From positions 124,001-188,000 of the forward strand of contig NZ_JAPENY010000002.1 of assembly GCF_026341825.1 (NCBI RefSeq): 64,000 bases of DNA, written 5' to 3'. Source of the stretch: Streptomyces sp. NBC_00620 (GTDB taxonomy: Bacteria; Actinomycetota; Actinomycetes; Streptomycetales; Streptomycetaceae). This document shows positions 55,481-63,967 of this stretch, one piece after another (position 1 is the first letter of the stretch; the number at the start of each line of letters is the position of its first letter). Below the pieces are notes generated by a model, which was not told the origin of the DNA, did no database searches, and saw only the letters and a program-made list of their open reading frames with translations. The translations under genes were made by a program, and so were the position numbers.

Positions 55481-55673
55481 GTCACGTCCTCCATGCATGT
55501 GCGCCTCACGCCGGTCAACTGTGACCGGGCGGCGGCTGGTGTCCGGCCGCTCTTTCTCCGGCCCTGTGGTGGGGGCCCTGTCCTGCCGAGAACCCATCTT
55601 CGCACTTGTCGGCGACGAGCGAGACGCCGGGCCGGTGTGTGACACGTCCCACCTGGATTGCAGAGGGGACAAA

Positions 55674-55706
55674 ACGGCCCCGGGTGAACTTGTCACCCGG
55701 GGCCGT
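55674..55706 (-). terminator. pepA terminator
   Basis: A perfect 14-bp stem, ACGGCCCCGGGTGA (55674-55687) with TCACCCGGGGCCGT (55693-55706), with a 5-nt loop, 61 nt after the pepA stop and before lpd. Confidence 0.85.
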
Positions 55707-55766
55707 ACAGCAGCGCCCCTTCAGAGGCGCGAGCGACCACGACGGACTCGCGGTCGCCCCACGCTG

Positions 55767-57287
55767 CTAGCCGAGATCCCCCGCGGCAGTCAGCTCGGCA
55801 AGCCGCACCAGCGTCCGAACCGCCGACCCCGTACCCCCCTTGGGCGTGTAACCGAACGGCCCGGCCTCATTGAACGCGGGCCCGGCGATGTCCAGGTGCG
55901 CCCAGGTGATCCCCTCACCCACGAACTCCCGCAGGAACAGACCGGCGACCAGCCCGCCGCCCATCCGCTCACCCATGTTGGCGATGTCGGCGGTGGGGGA
56001 GTCCATCCCCTTGCGGAGATGCTCCGGCAGCGGCATCGGCCAGGACTCCTCGCCGACCTCCTCCGCGGCCTCGACGATCGAGGCGCGGAACGCGTCGTCG
56101 TTCGCCATGACGCCGAAGGTGCGGTTGCCGAGCGCCAGCACCATGGCTCCGGTCAGCGTCGCCACGTCGATGATCGCGTCCGGCTTCTCCTCGGAGGCCT
56201 TCCACAGCGCGTCGGCGAGGACGAGACGGCCCTCGGCGTCCGTGTTGAGGACCTCGACGGTCTTGCCGCTGTACATGCGCAGCACGTCGCCGGGGCGGGT
56301 CGCGGAACCGGAGGGCATGTTCTCGGCCAGCGCGAGCCAGCCGGTGACGTTGACCTCGAGACCCAGGCGCGCGGCGGCGACCACGGCGGCGAAGACCGCC
56401 GCCGCACCGCTCATGTCGCACTTCATCGTCTCGTTGTGCCCGGCGGGCTTGAGGGAGATGCCGCCCGAGTCGTAGGTGATGCCCTTGCCGACGAAGGCGA
56501 GGTGCTTCGTCGCCTTGGCGGAGGTGTACGACAGCTTCACCAGGCGCGGACCGGCGGCCGAGCCCTTGCCGACGCCGAGGATGCCGCCGTAGCCGCCCTT
56601 CTCGAGGGCCTTCTCGTCGAGCACCTGCACCTTGATGCCGTGCTCCTTGCCGGCCGCGGACACGACGGCGGCGAAGGACTCGGGGTTCAGGTCGTTCGGC
56701 GGCGTGTTGATGAGGTCGCGGGCGCGGTTGAGCTCCTCGGTCACGGCGGTGGCGCGCGCGATCGCGGCCTTGTACGCCGCGTCACGGGGCTTGCCGCCGA
56801 TCAGGGCGACCTCGCCGAGCGGGGCCTTGCCGTTCTTGGCGCCGTTGCCGTTCTCCTTGTACGCGTCGAAGGCGTACGCGCCGAGGCGGGCGCCCTCCGC
56901 GACGGCACCGGCGTCGGCGGGGTCCGAGATCGGCAGGGCGAACGCGGCCTTCTTCGCACCGGCGAGGGCGCGGGCGGCGGCACCGGCCGCGCGGCGCAGC
57001 GCCTCGGCGCCGTAGGTGTCGTCCTTCTCCGGGACCGCTCCCAGGCCGACGGCCACGACGACCGGGGCCTTGAAACCGGAGGGCGCGGGCAGCTTCGTCA
57101 CCTCGCCCTCGCCGCCCGTGGCGCCGAGGGTCTCCAGGATGCCGGCGAGCCCGCCGTCGTACGCCTTGTCCACGGCCTCGGCGCCCGGTGCGACGACCGG
57201 ACCCTTGGGGCCCTTCGCGACACCGACGACGATCGCGTCGGCCCGCAGACCGGACGCCGCGGCGGTGCTGAGAGTGAGAGCAGTCAC
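55767..57287 (-). CDS. pepA: Leucyl aminopeptidase (M17)
   Basis: A 506-residue cytoplasmic metallo-aminopeptidase that removes N-terminal residues from peptides, a hexamer in the family. NTDAEGRLVLADAL is the M17 signature; the metal and substrate residues lie in GKGITYDSGGISLKP, KCDMSGAAAVFAAV and the Arg of the signature. The N-terminal domain (1-170) is variable, as usual. Start is GTG 57287. Confidence 0.96.
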   Translation of the reverse strand: MTALTLSTAAASGLRADAIVVGVAKGPKGPVVAPGAEAVDKAYDGGLAGILETLGATGGEGEVTKLPAPSGFKAPVVVAVGLGAVPEKDDTYGAEALRRAAGAAARALAGAKKAAFALPISDPADAGAVAEGARLGAYAFDAYKENGNGAKNGKAPLGEVALIGGKPRDAAYKAAIARATAVTEELNRARDLINTPPNDLNPESFAAVVSAAGKEHGIKVQVLDEKALEKGGYGGILGVGKGSAAGPRLVKLSYTSAKATKHLAFVGKGITYDSGGISLKPAGHNETMKCDMSGAAAVFAAVVAAARLGLEVNVTGWLALAENMPSGSATRPGDVLRMYSGKTVEVLNTDAEGRLVLADALWKASEEKPDAIIDVATLTGAMVLALGNRTFGVMANDDAFRASIVEAAEEVGEESWPMPLPEHLRKGMDSPTADIANMGERMGGGLVAGLFLREFVGEGITWAHLDIAGPAFNEAGPFGYTPKGGTGSAVRTLVRLAELTAAGDLG

Positions 57288-57579
57288 GGTGGTGAAATCT
57301 CGCTTCCGTTGAAATTGCTTCGGCCGAGTGGGGATGGGTCGACCGGGCCCGACGATCGACCCTAGATCCGGCCCTGAGGGCGGGCTCTACCGGGGCGGGC
57401 GAGTACCCGTGACGAGCCTACGCTCGGGGCCGGGTTTCGCTCATTCTTGCGACCATTCACCGTCTGGTGGCGTCATGGCCTCTTCTCGCCTCTCACTCCC
57501 GGTGACCTGAGTAACACTCATCGTGTTCCGGTGGGCGCGACGCTCACTGCTTCGCGACATTTCCACAGATCCTCCTCGG
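57288..57579. other. Intergenic region upstream of pepA and of the exopolysaccharide operon
   Basis: No gene or RNA is recognised in these 292 bases. A short inverted repeat AACAC (57513-57517) and GTGTT (57523-57527) lies in it and may be a binding site or part of a promoter for the plus-strand operon. Confidence 0.4.
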
Positions 57580-57639
57580 TTCGGCCGAGTTCGGCCGAGG
57601 TCATTTGGGTTCGGCCAGGTTCATCCGGGTTCGGCCAAA
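57580..57639 (+). repeat. Array of six 10-bp units before the exopolysaccharide operon
   Basis: Six consecutive decamers with consensus TTCGGCCRRG: TTCGGCCGAG, TTCGGCCGAG, GTCATTTGGG, TTCGGCCAGG, TTCATCCGGG, TTCGGCCAAA. Four units are near identical; units 3 and 5 are diverged. The 10-bp step equals one helical turn. The array ends 28 nt before the start codon of the deacetylase gene, so it lies in the 5' leader or over the promoter. Confidence 0.8.
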
Positions 57640-57667
57640 AGGGGATCTTCAAGGGGGAGGGCTACAC

Positions 57668-59689
57668 ATGACGCAACATGCGTGCAGATGGAGACGGGCA
57701 TCCGCGGTCCTGACGACCGCCGGTCTGCTGGCGCTGGGTCTGGGGGCACCCGGCGCGTCCGCGGCGACCACACCGCGCATCGATCTCAAGGTCCTGGTCG
57801 TCGACAACGGCGTCGGCCAGGTCGGCGCCATCACCGCCGAGCTGAAGAACACCGGCATCCCGTACACCCTCGTCGACCTGGGGGCCCCGGGCCGCCCGAC
57901 CATCGACGCGGCGTTCCTGAGCGACACGGTGAACGGCACCCCGCGGGCCAAGTACCAGGGCGTCGTCCTGCCGAACGAGGCACCGTTCGGCCTGGGTCCG
58001 GCCGAGCAGACCGCCCTGGAGACGTACGAGAGGACGTACGGCATCCCGCAGGTCGACGCCTACACCTGGGCGCACCCCGGGGTCGGGCTCGACTACACCG
58101 ACCAGAACGGCGGCTGGTCCGGCACGCTGGACGGCGCGCTGACCCAGGTCACCGCGGCCGGCACGGCGGGCCCGTTCGGCTACCTCGACGGGCCGCTGAC
58201 CTTCGAGGACAACGACCCGTCGGTGCAGGAGAGTTACGGGTACGCGGCCCACCCGAGGGACGGGTTCACCAGCTACCTGGACGCACCCACGGGCGGCACC
58301 CTGCTCGGCCAGTACGCGCACGACGGGCGCCGTGAACTCGTGGTGACCTTCGCGTACAACCAGAATCAGCAGCAGTTCAAGCTGCTGGCCCGCGGCATCG
58401 TCGAATGGCTGACCCAGGGCATTCACCTCGGACAGAGCAGGAACTACTTCTCCGTCCACGTCGACGACGTCTTCGCACCCGACGCCCGCTGGGACGCCGA
58501 GCGCAACTGCACGCCCGGCGACATCGACTGCGTGGGCACCGGCGGCGAGGAGGCCGCGCCGATCCGGATGACCGCGGCCGACGCGGTGTACGCCGCCCAG
58601 TGGCAGCAGGCCAACGGCTTCACCCTCGACATGGTCTTCAACGCGGGCTCCGGCGAGGAGTGGAAGACCGAGAACGGCGGCACCGACGCCCTCACCACCC
58701 AACTGCTCGCCGACAAGGCCAAGTTCCGCTGGATGAACCACACCTACACGCACAAGTTCCTCGGCTGCGTGCAGAACACCGCGACGGTGCCGTGGAGCTG
58801 CGCGAAGAACGCGGACGGCTCGACCCAGTACATGAGCCGGGCCGACATCTCCGCGGAGATCGCCAACAACAACAACTGGGCGCAGTCGCACGGTCTGTCG
58901 ACCGACCGCACCGAGCTGGTGACCGGCGAGCACTCGGGTCTCAAGACGCTGCCACAGCAGCCCGCCGACAACCCGAACCTCGCGGGCGCCCTGTCCGCCA
59001 ACGGCGTCAAGTGGACGGGCTCCGACAACTCCCGCGAGCCCGCCCAGCGTGCCGTCGGCAGTGCGCTGACCGTGCCCCGCTACCCGATGAACGTGTACTA
59101 CAACACGGGTACGCCGCAGGAGATGGCCGACGAGTACAACTGGATCTACACGTCCAGGGCCGACGGCGGCAGCGGCATCTGCGAGAACAACGCCACGTCC
59201 ACGTGTCTGCCGGCACCGCTGGACACCGACTCCGGCTACGCGTCGTACATCGTCCCGCGGGAGGCCCGCACCGCACTCGGGCACGCCATCGGCAACGACC
59301 CGCGCCCGCACTACGTGCACCAGTCCAACCTGGCCGAGGGCCGCATCCTGTACCCGGTCCTGGACCAGGTGCTCGCCGGCTACAAGGCGCTGCACGCCGA
59401 CAACACCCCGCTGGTGAACCCCCGGCAGAGTGCGATCGGCACCGAACTCCAGCGCCGTACCGCCTGGGCGACCGCCGTCGCGAACGGCAAGGTCACGGCG
59501 TACCGCGTCGGTACGAAGGTCACCGTCACCGCTCCGTCCGGCACACAGATCCCGGTGACCGCACCCGAAGGGACCAAGCAGCAACTCCTGCTCGGTACGG
59601 CCACGTTCGGCACGCCGTACGCGGGCAAGCGCTCGGCCTGGACCACGCCGGCGGCGCTGCAGTCGGCGCTCACGCTGAACCTGCCGTAG
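57668..59689 (+). CDS. Secreted Agd3-like polysaccharide deacetylase (CBM87/CE18-type)
   Basis: A 673-residue secreted protein. The signal peptide (LTTAGLLALGLGAPGASA) is followed by an Agd3-type N-terminal domain (IDLKVLVVDNGVGQVGAITA, GIPYTLVDLG) and a NodB-fold deacetylase domain: Asp in SVHVDDVFAPD (residues about 264-267) and the metal His pair in NHTYTHKFLGC (H358, H362). This arrangement matches Aspergillus Agd3, which partly deacetylates galactosaminogalactan, and the deacetylase part of bacterial PelA in role. GGGGGAGG lies 7 nt before ATG 57668. It heads the exopolysaccharide gene group. Confidence 0.8.
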   Translation: MTQHACRWRRASAVLTTAGLLALGLGAPGASAATTPRIDLKVLVVDNGVGQVGAITAELKNTGIPYTLVDLGAPGRPTIDAAFLSDTVNGTPRAKYQGVVLPNEAPFGLGPAEQTALETYERTYGIPQVDAYTWAHPGVGLDYTDQNGGWSGTLDGALTQVTAAGTAGPFGYLDGPLTFEDNDPSVQESYGYAAHPRDGFTSYLDAPTGGTLLGQYAHDGRRELVVTFAYNQNQQQFKLLARGIVEWLTQGIHLGQSRNYFSVHVDDVFAPDARWDAERNCTPGDIDCVGTGGEEAAPIRMTAADAVYAAQWQQANGFTLDMVFNAGSGEEWKTENGGTDALTTQLLADKAKFRWMNHTYTHKFLGCVQNTATVPWSCAKNADGSTQYMSRADISAEIANNNNWAQSHGLSTDRTELVTGEHSGLKTLPQQPADNPNLAGALSANGVKWTGSDNSREPAQRAVGSALTVPRYPMNVYYNTGTPQEMADEYNWIYTSRADGGSGICENNATSTCLPAPLDTDSGYASYIVPREARTALGHAIGNDPRPHYVHQSNLAEGRILYPVLDQVLAGYKALHADNTPLVNPRQSAIGTELQRRTAWATAVANGKVTAYRVGTKVTVTAPSGTQIPVTAPEGTKQQLLLGTATFGTPYAGKRSAWTTPAALQSALTLNLP

Positions 59690-59695
59690 GGGGCA

Positions 59696-59745
59696 GCGCC
59701 CCAAAGGGGCGCGGGGAACTGCGCGACCAGCCACGACGGACAAGC
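59696..59745 (+). repeat. Second Streptomyces intergenic repeat family, with terminator hairpin
   Basis: GCGCCCC-AAA-GGGGCGC (59696-59712) forms a hairpin 6 nt after the deacetylase stop and continues GGGGAACTGCGCGACCAGCC, a sequence found at many Streptomyces gene ends. It may end or attenuate transcription before the PelF-like gene. Confidence 0.75.
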
Positions 59746-59808
59746 AGTCGGCGGCCGGTCCGCAGTTCCCCCTGGAACATCCGCATAAACAGGGGGAGCC
59801 GCGCAGCG

Positions 59809-61329
59809 ATGCGTACAGGCCGTCATGTCACCATGCTCACCGAAGGTACCTATCCGCATGTCCACGGCGGGGTCAGCACCTGGTGCGACCAGCTCGTGAA
59901 GGGCATGCCCGAGGTCGACTTCCACATCGTCTCGCTCACCGGCAGCGGCCGCGAACCCGTGACCTGGGAGCTGCCGCCCAACATCCGCCGACACACCTCC
60001 GTGCCGACCTGGGGCCCGCGGCCGGGGCACACCCGGGCGCCGCAGGGCCGGGGCCGGCGCCGGTTCATCGACACCTACGAGCGTTTCCTGCTGTCCTTCC
60101 TCGACCCGGACGCGCACTGCGACTTCGGCGAGGCGCTGTACCAGCTGGCCGAACTCGCCCGCGACGGAGGCCTGTCGGCGGCCCTGCGCACCGAGGCCGC
60201 GCTGCGCTCGCTGATGTGGATCTGGACGATGCCGCACCTGCCGACGGCCGCCGCCCGCCCCACCGTCCACGACGCGCTGACGGCAACGGACCTGCTGGAG
60301 CACGCACTTCGCCCACTCGGCATCCGCATCCCCGAGGACACAGTGGCCCACGCGGTCAGCAGCGGCCTGGCCACGCTGCCCGCCCTCGCCGCGCACCAGC
60401 TGGACGGGGTCCCGTTCCTCCTCACCGAGCACGGCATCTATCTGCGCGAGCGCTACCTCAACTACCGCGGTGCCGAACAGCGCTGGCCCGTCAAGGCGTT
60501 CATGCTCGGCTTCTACCGCGAGCTGAACTCCCTCGGCTACCGGGCGGCCGACCTGATCACCCCGTGCAACCAGTACAACCGCCGCTGGGAGGAGCGCGGC
60601 GGCGCCGAGGCCGACAGGATCCGCACGGTCTACAACGGCGTCGACCCGGCCGCCTTCCCGCACGCGGGCCCCGAGCCCGAAGTCCCCACTCTCACCTGGT
60701 GCGGTCGCGTCGACCCCATCAAGGACCTGGAGACACTGCTCCGCGCGTATGGCATGGTGCGCGCCGAAATGCCCGAGACCCGGCTGCGGCTGTTCGGTCC
60801 TGTGCCGCCCGGTGGGGAGGAGTACCGCACCCGGCTGGAGAAGCTCGCCGCCGAACTGGGCGTGACCGACGGGCTGACCTTCGAGGGCCGGATCAGCGAG
60901 GTCTGGCGCGCCTACGCGGCAGGCCACCTCGTGATGCTCTCGTCGATCTCCGAAGGCTTCCCCTTCTCGATCATCGAGGCGATGTCCTGCGGCCGTACGA
61001 CGGTCTCGACCGACGTCGGCGGTGTCCGCGAGGCCGTCGGCGACACCGGTCTCGTCGTCCCTCCGCGCGAGCCTGAGAAGATGGCCGCCGCCGCGCTGAC
61101 CCTGCTGAAGGACGACCGACGCCGCCTGGAACTGGGCGAGTTGTCACGCCAGCGCGTCATCGATCGGTTCACACTGCGCCGTTCCGTGGACGCCTTCCGC
61201 ACCATCTACCAGGAACTGGCGGGCCTGCCCGAGGTGTACGAGCCCACCGTCGAGACCGTCGCCGACTGGACCGTCGAACTGCGCGACCCCTGGTACCAGG
61301 CGGTCGCCACGGACGGGACCGGCTGGTGA
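59809..61329 (+). CDS. PelF-like GT4 glycosyltransferase (DUF3492 plus GT4)
   Basis: A 506-residue cytoplasmic glycosyltransferase, the length of PelF. It opens HVTMLTEGTYPHVHGGVSTW, the DUF3492-type start of PelF, in which a nucleotide-sugar transferase builds the Pel chain from UDP-GalNAc/GalNAc-like donors. The second half has TWCGRVDPIKDLETLLRAYG and ISEGFPFSIIEAMSCGRTT with the GT4 E-x7-E pair (E382, E390). It is 119 nt after the deacetylase gene and overlaps the next gene by 4 bp (GTGA). Donor identity is inferred. Confidence 0.85.
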   Translation: MRTGRHVTMLTEGTYPHVHGGVSTWCDQLVKGMPEVDFHIVSLTGSGREPVTWELPPNIRRHTSVPTWGPRPGHTRAPQGRGRRRFIDTYERFLLSFLDPDAHCDFGEALYQLAELARDGGLSAALRTEAALRSLMWIWTMPHLPTAAARPTVHDALTATDLLEHALRPLGIRIPEDTVAHAVSSGLATLPALAAHQLDGVPFLLTEHGIYLRERYLNYRGAEQRWPVKAFMLGFYRELNSLGYRAADLITPCNQYNRRWEERGGAEADRIRTVYNGVDPAAFPHAGPEPEVPTLTWCGRVDPIKDLETLLRAYGMVRAEMPETRLRLFGPVPPGGEEYRTRLEKLAAELGVTDGLTFEGRISEVWRAYAAGHLVMLSSISEGFPFSIIEAMSCGRTTVSTDVGGVREAVGDTGLVVPPREPEKMAAAALTLLKDDRRRLELGELSRQRVIDRFTLRRSVDAFRTIYQELAGLPEVYEPTVETVADWTVELRDPWYQAVATDGTGW

Positions 61330-63302
61330 GCGGTTCGCTTCGCACGCCGTCGCCCGGTGCACACGGGGAAACACTCCCGCATGTGCCGCTCCAGCGCCGC
61401 ACACCGAGCTGGGCGCAGCCGGACCCTGTCGACGAACTCGCCACACGCATACGGGACTTCATAGCCGCGGCCGTCCACCCCGACGAGATAGCCGCGCTCC
61501 TGGAGTCCGACGGCATGTCGGACGACCAGATACGCGAGCGCTACGGCATGGAGAACTCCTTCGCCCTCGCCGAGGAACTGTACGAACGGGTCGAGCGCCA
61601 CTACCCCGAGCCGGAAGGCCCATCTCACGACCCGTGGCAACTCAGCCTCCTCGGCTGCCTGTTGCGGGGTGTCGTCTTCGCCCTGCCGGGCCTCGGATAC
61701 GTGCTCGGGGCGCCGCTCCTCGCAGGCCCCAAGGGCGAGTTCGGGCTCCCCGCCGGCACGGTCCCGCTGCTCGCCGGGGCGCTGTGCGGCTGGACCTGGA
61801 ACCAGGGGCTGGCACACCGGGCGTACTCCTTGCTGGGGCTGGGCGACCGCTCGGCCGCCCGCCGCTCACTGCTCGTCGGCGCCCCGGTGGGCATACTGCT
61901 CGGCTCCCTGGTCGCGCTCGCCGCGGCGGGCACGGCCGCACCGACGGCGGTGGCCTTCGCCGCCGGGCAGTCCTGCTATCTCGGCGCCGCCACCGTACTG
62001 CTGGTGATGGGCCGCGAACGGGCCCTGCTCGCCGCCCTGCTGCCGATGACCGCGGGCGCGCTCCTCGCCATGCTCCATCCGGTCCCCGACCTGCCGAGAC
62101 TGCTCCTGCTGACAGGCTCACTGGCGGCGGTCACCCTGCTCGCACTGCTCGAAGTGGCGCCTTCTGTACGGGAGTCGGGGAAGGGCAGCTGGTCCGCGGG
62201 GCTCGCGGCGCTGCTGCCGTTCGGGACACTGATCGGCGTGACCGGGCGGCGCCCGGCCACGACCGGGTCGACGGCCACGACCGGCTCGACGGCCACGAGT
62301 GGCGAGCGTGGGCGGGCGGATGGCCCCAGCGGAGACCGCGGGCGGCCGAACCGTGGCCCCGGCGACCGTCCGACGGCCCGTGACGCTCCGCGCAAGGCCC
62401 GCGTCACGCCCGGCGCTCGGGGCGCGCGCCTGCGGTCGTTCGCCGAGGCGGCGCGCTCTCGCGGTGCCGCCACGAACCGTGGCGGCCGGTCGGGGGCTCC
62501 CGCTGCTCCGCGCAAGGCGCGCGTCGCGCCCGGTGCCCGGGGTGCCCGTCTGCGGTCGTTCGCCGAGGCGGCGCGTCCTCGCGGTACCGCCGCGAACCGT
62601 GGCCGTGGGTCGGCGGCCCCCGCTGCTCCGCGCAAGGCCCGCGTCGCGCCCGGCGCCCGGGGCACCCGCCTGCGGTCGCTCGCCGAGGCGGCGCGTCCAC
62701 GCCGTACCGCCGTCCCGTGGCTCGCCACCTCCTTGCCCTATGCCCTCTTCGGACTCGGCAGTGGAGTCCTCGTGCTCTACGTGGCGCTCGGCGACGTACT
62801 GGCAGGTGACGCGCACACCGCGGTGGCCGCGCCTGCCGCGGTCGCGCTGACGCTCAGCATGGGTCCGGCCGAGTGGCTGCTGTTCCGCTTCCGCAGCGGG
62901 AGCCTTGCCGGGCTGCGGTCCAGCGGCACGTCGAAGGACTTCTGGCGCACCACGTCCGGCACCCTCGTCCGGTGCCTCACCGGCTACCTCGCCGCGCTGT
63001 TCGCGCTCAGCCTCGCCACGTCCGCACTGTGGCCGCACGCACCCGCGGTGACCGGCGGCGTACGGCTCGCCGGGCTGCTCCTGCTCGGCGTGGTCCTGTG
63101 GACCGGGCTGTTGCTCCAGTCCTTCGGCGCCGTCCTGGGCACCGCCTCGGTCTGCTGCGTCGCCGCGCTCGCCCAGACCGCGGCACTGGCGGCGCACGCG
63201 GGCAGCCCCCACTGGGTGGGCCTGATCGTCAACGGCGCGGCGGCCGGCGCCCAGACCGGGCTCGTCTGCGGCCTGTTGGGAAGGGCGACCGCCCACCGAT
63301 GA
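61326..63302 (+). CDS. Polytopic membrane protein of the exopolysaccharide operon
   Basis: A 658-residue protein. The first 100 residues are a soluble helical part (DELATRIRDFIAAAVHPDEI, RYGMENSFALAEELYERVER). About 7 membrane helices follow, then a basic low-complexity insert (about 315-460) with three 40-residue repeats, then 6-7 more helices. About 12-14 helices and its position after PelF suggest the exporter role of PelG, though I see no clear PelG sequence signature. GTG start overlaps the PelF-like stop; its own TGA overlaps the next ATG. Confidence 0.75.
   Translation: MSGSLRTPSPGAHGETLPHVPLQRRTPSWAQPDPVDELATRIRDFIAAAVHPDEIAALLESDGMSDDQIRERYGMENSFALAEELYERVERHYPEPEGPSHDPWQLSLLGCLLRGVVFALPGLGYVLGAPLLAGPKGEFGLPAGTVPLLAGALCGWTWNQGLAHRAYSLLGLGDRSAARRSLLVGAPVGILLGSLVALAAAGTAAPTAVAFAAGQSCYLGAATVLLVMGRERALLAALLPMTAGALLAMLHPVPDLPRLLLLTGSLAAVTLLALLEVAPSVRESGKGSWSAGLAALLPFGTLIGVTGRRPATTGSTATTGSTATSGERGRADGPSGDRGRPNRGPGDRPTARDAPRKARVTPGARGARLRSFAEAARSRGAATNRGGRSGAPAAPRKARVAPGARGARLRSFAEAARPRGTAANRGRGSAAPAAPRKARVAPGARGTRLRSLAEAARPRRTAVPWLATSLPYALFGLGSGVLVLYVALGDVLAGDAHTAVAAPAAVALTLSMGPAEWLLFRFRSGSLAGLRSSGTSKDFWRTTSGTLVRCLTGYLAALFALSLATSALWPHAPAVTGGVRLAGLLLLGVVLWTGLLLQSFGAVLGTASVCCVAALAQTAALAAHAGSPHWVGLIVNGAAAGAQTGLVCGLLGRATAHR
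62385..62712 (+). repeat. In-frame 120-bp tandem repeat, about 2.7 units
   Basis: Units start at 62385, 62505 and 62625, each opening GCTCCGCGCAAGG, with a period of exactly 120 bp. Each encodes about 40 residues of the type PRKARVAPGARGARLRSFAE followed by an Ala/Arg/Gly-rich stretch. An 18-bp Thr-Gly-Ser-Thr-Ala repeat precedes it near 62260-62300. The region is strongly basic and predicted disordered. Confidence 0.85.
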
Positions 63303-63967
63303 ACCAGCCCGGCAAGTCCCTCCTCGTGCCCTACTACGAACACCCGTCCGTCCGCCCCGCCGAGTGGGAGGCGCTGATCGCCGCAGCGCCCCGCCTCCAC
63401 TCCGTCGTGCTGAATCCGGCGAGCGGCCCCGGCGAACGCCCCGACCCGGCGTTCGCCGCGGTCGCCGAACGGCTGCGCGCCGCGGACGTGCGGGTGCTCG
63501 GGTACACCGACACGGACTACGGCCGCAGACCGTGCGCCGCCGTCGTGCGCGACCTGTCACGGCACCGCTCCTGGTACGGAACCGACGGGGCCTTCCTCGA
63601 CCAGGTCGCCTCGGGAATCGCCGAGTTCGCGTACTACCGGCGGCTCGCGACAGCCGCCCGGGGGCTGGGCTGCGGCACCCTCGCCCTCAACCACGGCACG
63701 GCGCCGCACCCCTCGTACGCCAGGATCGCCGACGTACTCGTCACCTTCGAGGGCACCTGGGACACGTACGACATGTACAGGGAGGACCGCCCGCCACCGT
63801 GGACGGACGCAGCGACGCGGCTGTGCCACCTCGTCCACGGTGTGCCGGCGGGCGCCGACGTGGCGGCGCCCGCCCGCGCGCGGGGCGCCGGCCTGCACTG
63901 CGCGGTGCCGGGAACGGGCGAACACCCCTGGGGAACCCTGCCGCACGGCCTTGCGCCCGCTGAGTGA
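63299..63967 (+). CDS. Spherulin-4/GH135-like glycoside hydrolase
   Basis: A 222-residue TIM-barrel-type protein of the spherulin-4 family, the family of fungal Sph3 (GH135) that acts in galactosaminogalactan synthesis. LLVPYYEHPSVRPAEWEALI, VVLNPASGPGERPD, VLGYTDTDYGRRP and YGTDGAFLDQV are the expected blocks; the Glu in VTFEGTWDTY (E151) is kept. The usual Asp-Glu pair of the FFDE motif reads Asp-Gln here (D101, Q102). It has no signal peptide, so it should be cytoplasmic. The ATG overlaps the previous stop. Confidence 0.85.
   Translation: MNQPGKSLLVPYYEHPSVRPAEWEALIAAAPRLHSVVLNPASGPGERPDPAFAAVAERLRAADVRVLGYTDTDYGRRPCAAVVRDLSRHRSWYGTDGAFLDQVASGIAEFAYYRRLATAARGLGCGTLALNHGTAPHPSYARIADVLVTFEGTWDTYDMYREDRPPPWTDAATRLCHLVHGVPAGADVAAPARARGAGLHCAVPGTGEHPWGTLPHGLAPAE

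Noticed and set aside
57662..59743. Open frame antisense to the Agd3-like deacetylase
   Set aside because: Low-complexity Val/Gly/Arg sequence with no ribosome site; shadow of the real gene.
58405..59808. Upstream extension of the PelF-like frame through the deacetylase gene
   Set aside because: The extension overlaps a real gene out of frame; the PelF start motif begins right at ATG 59809.
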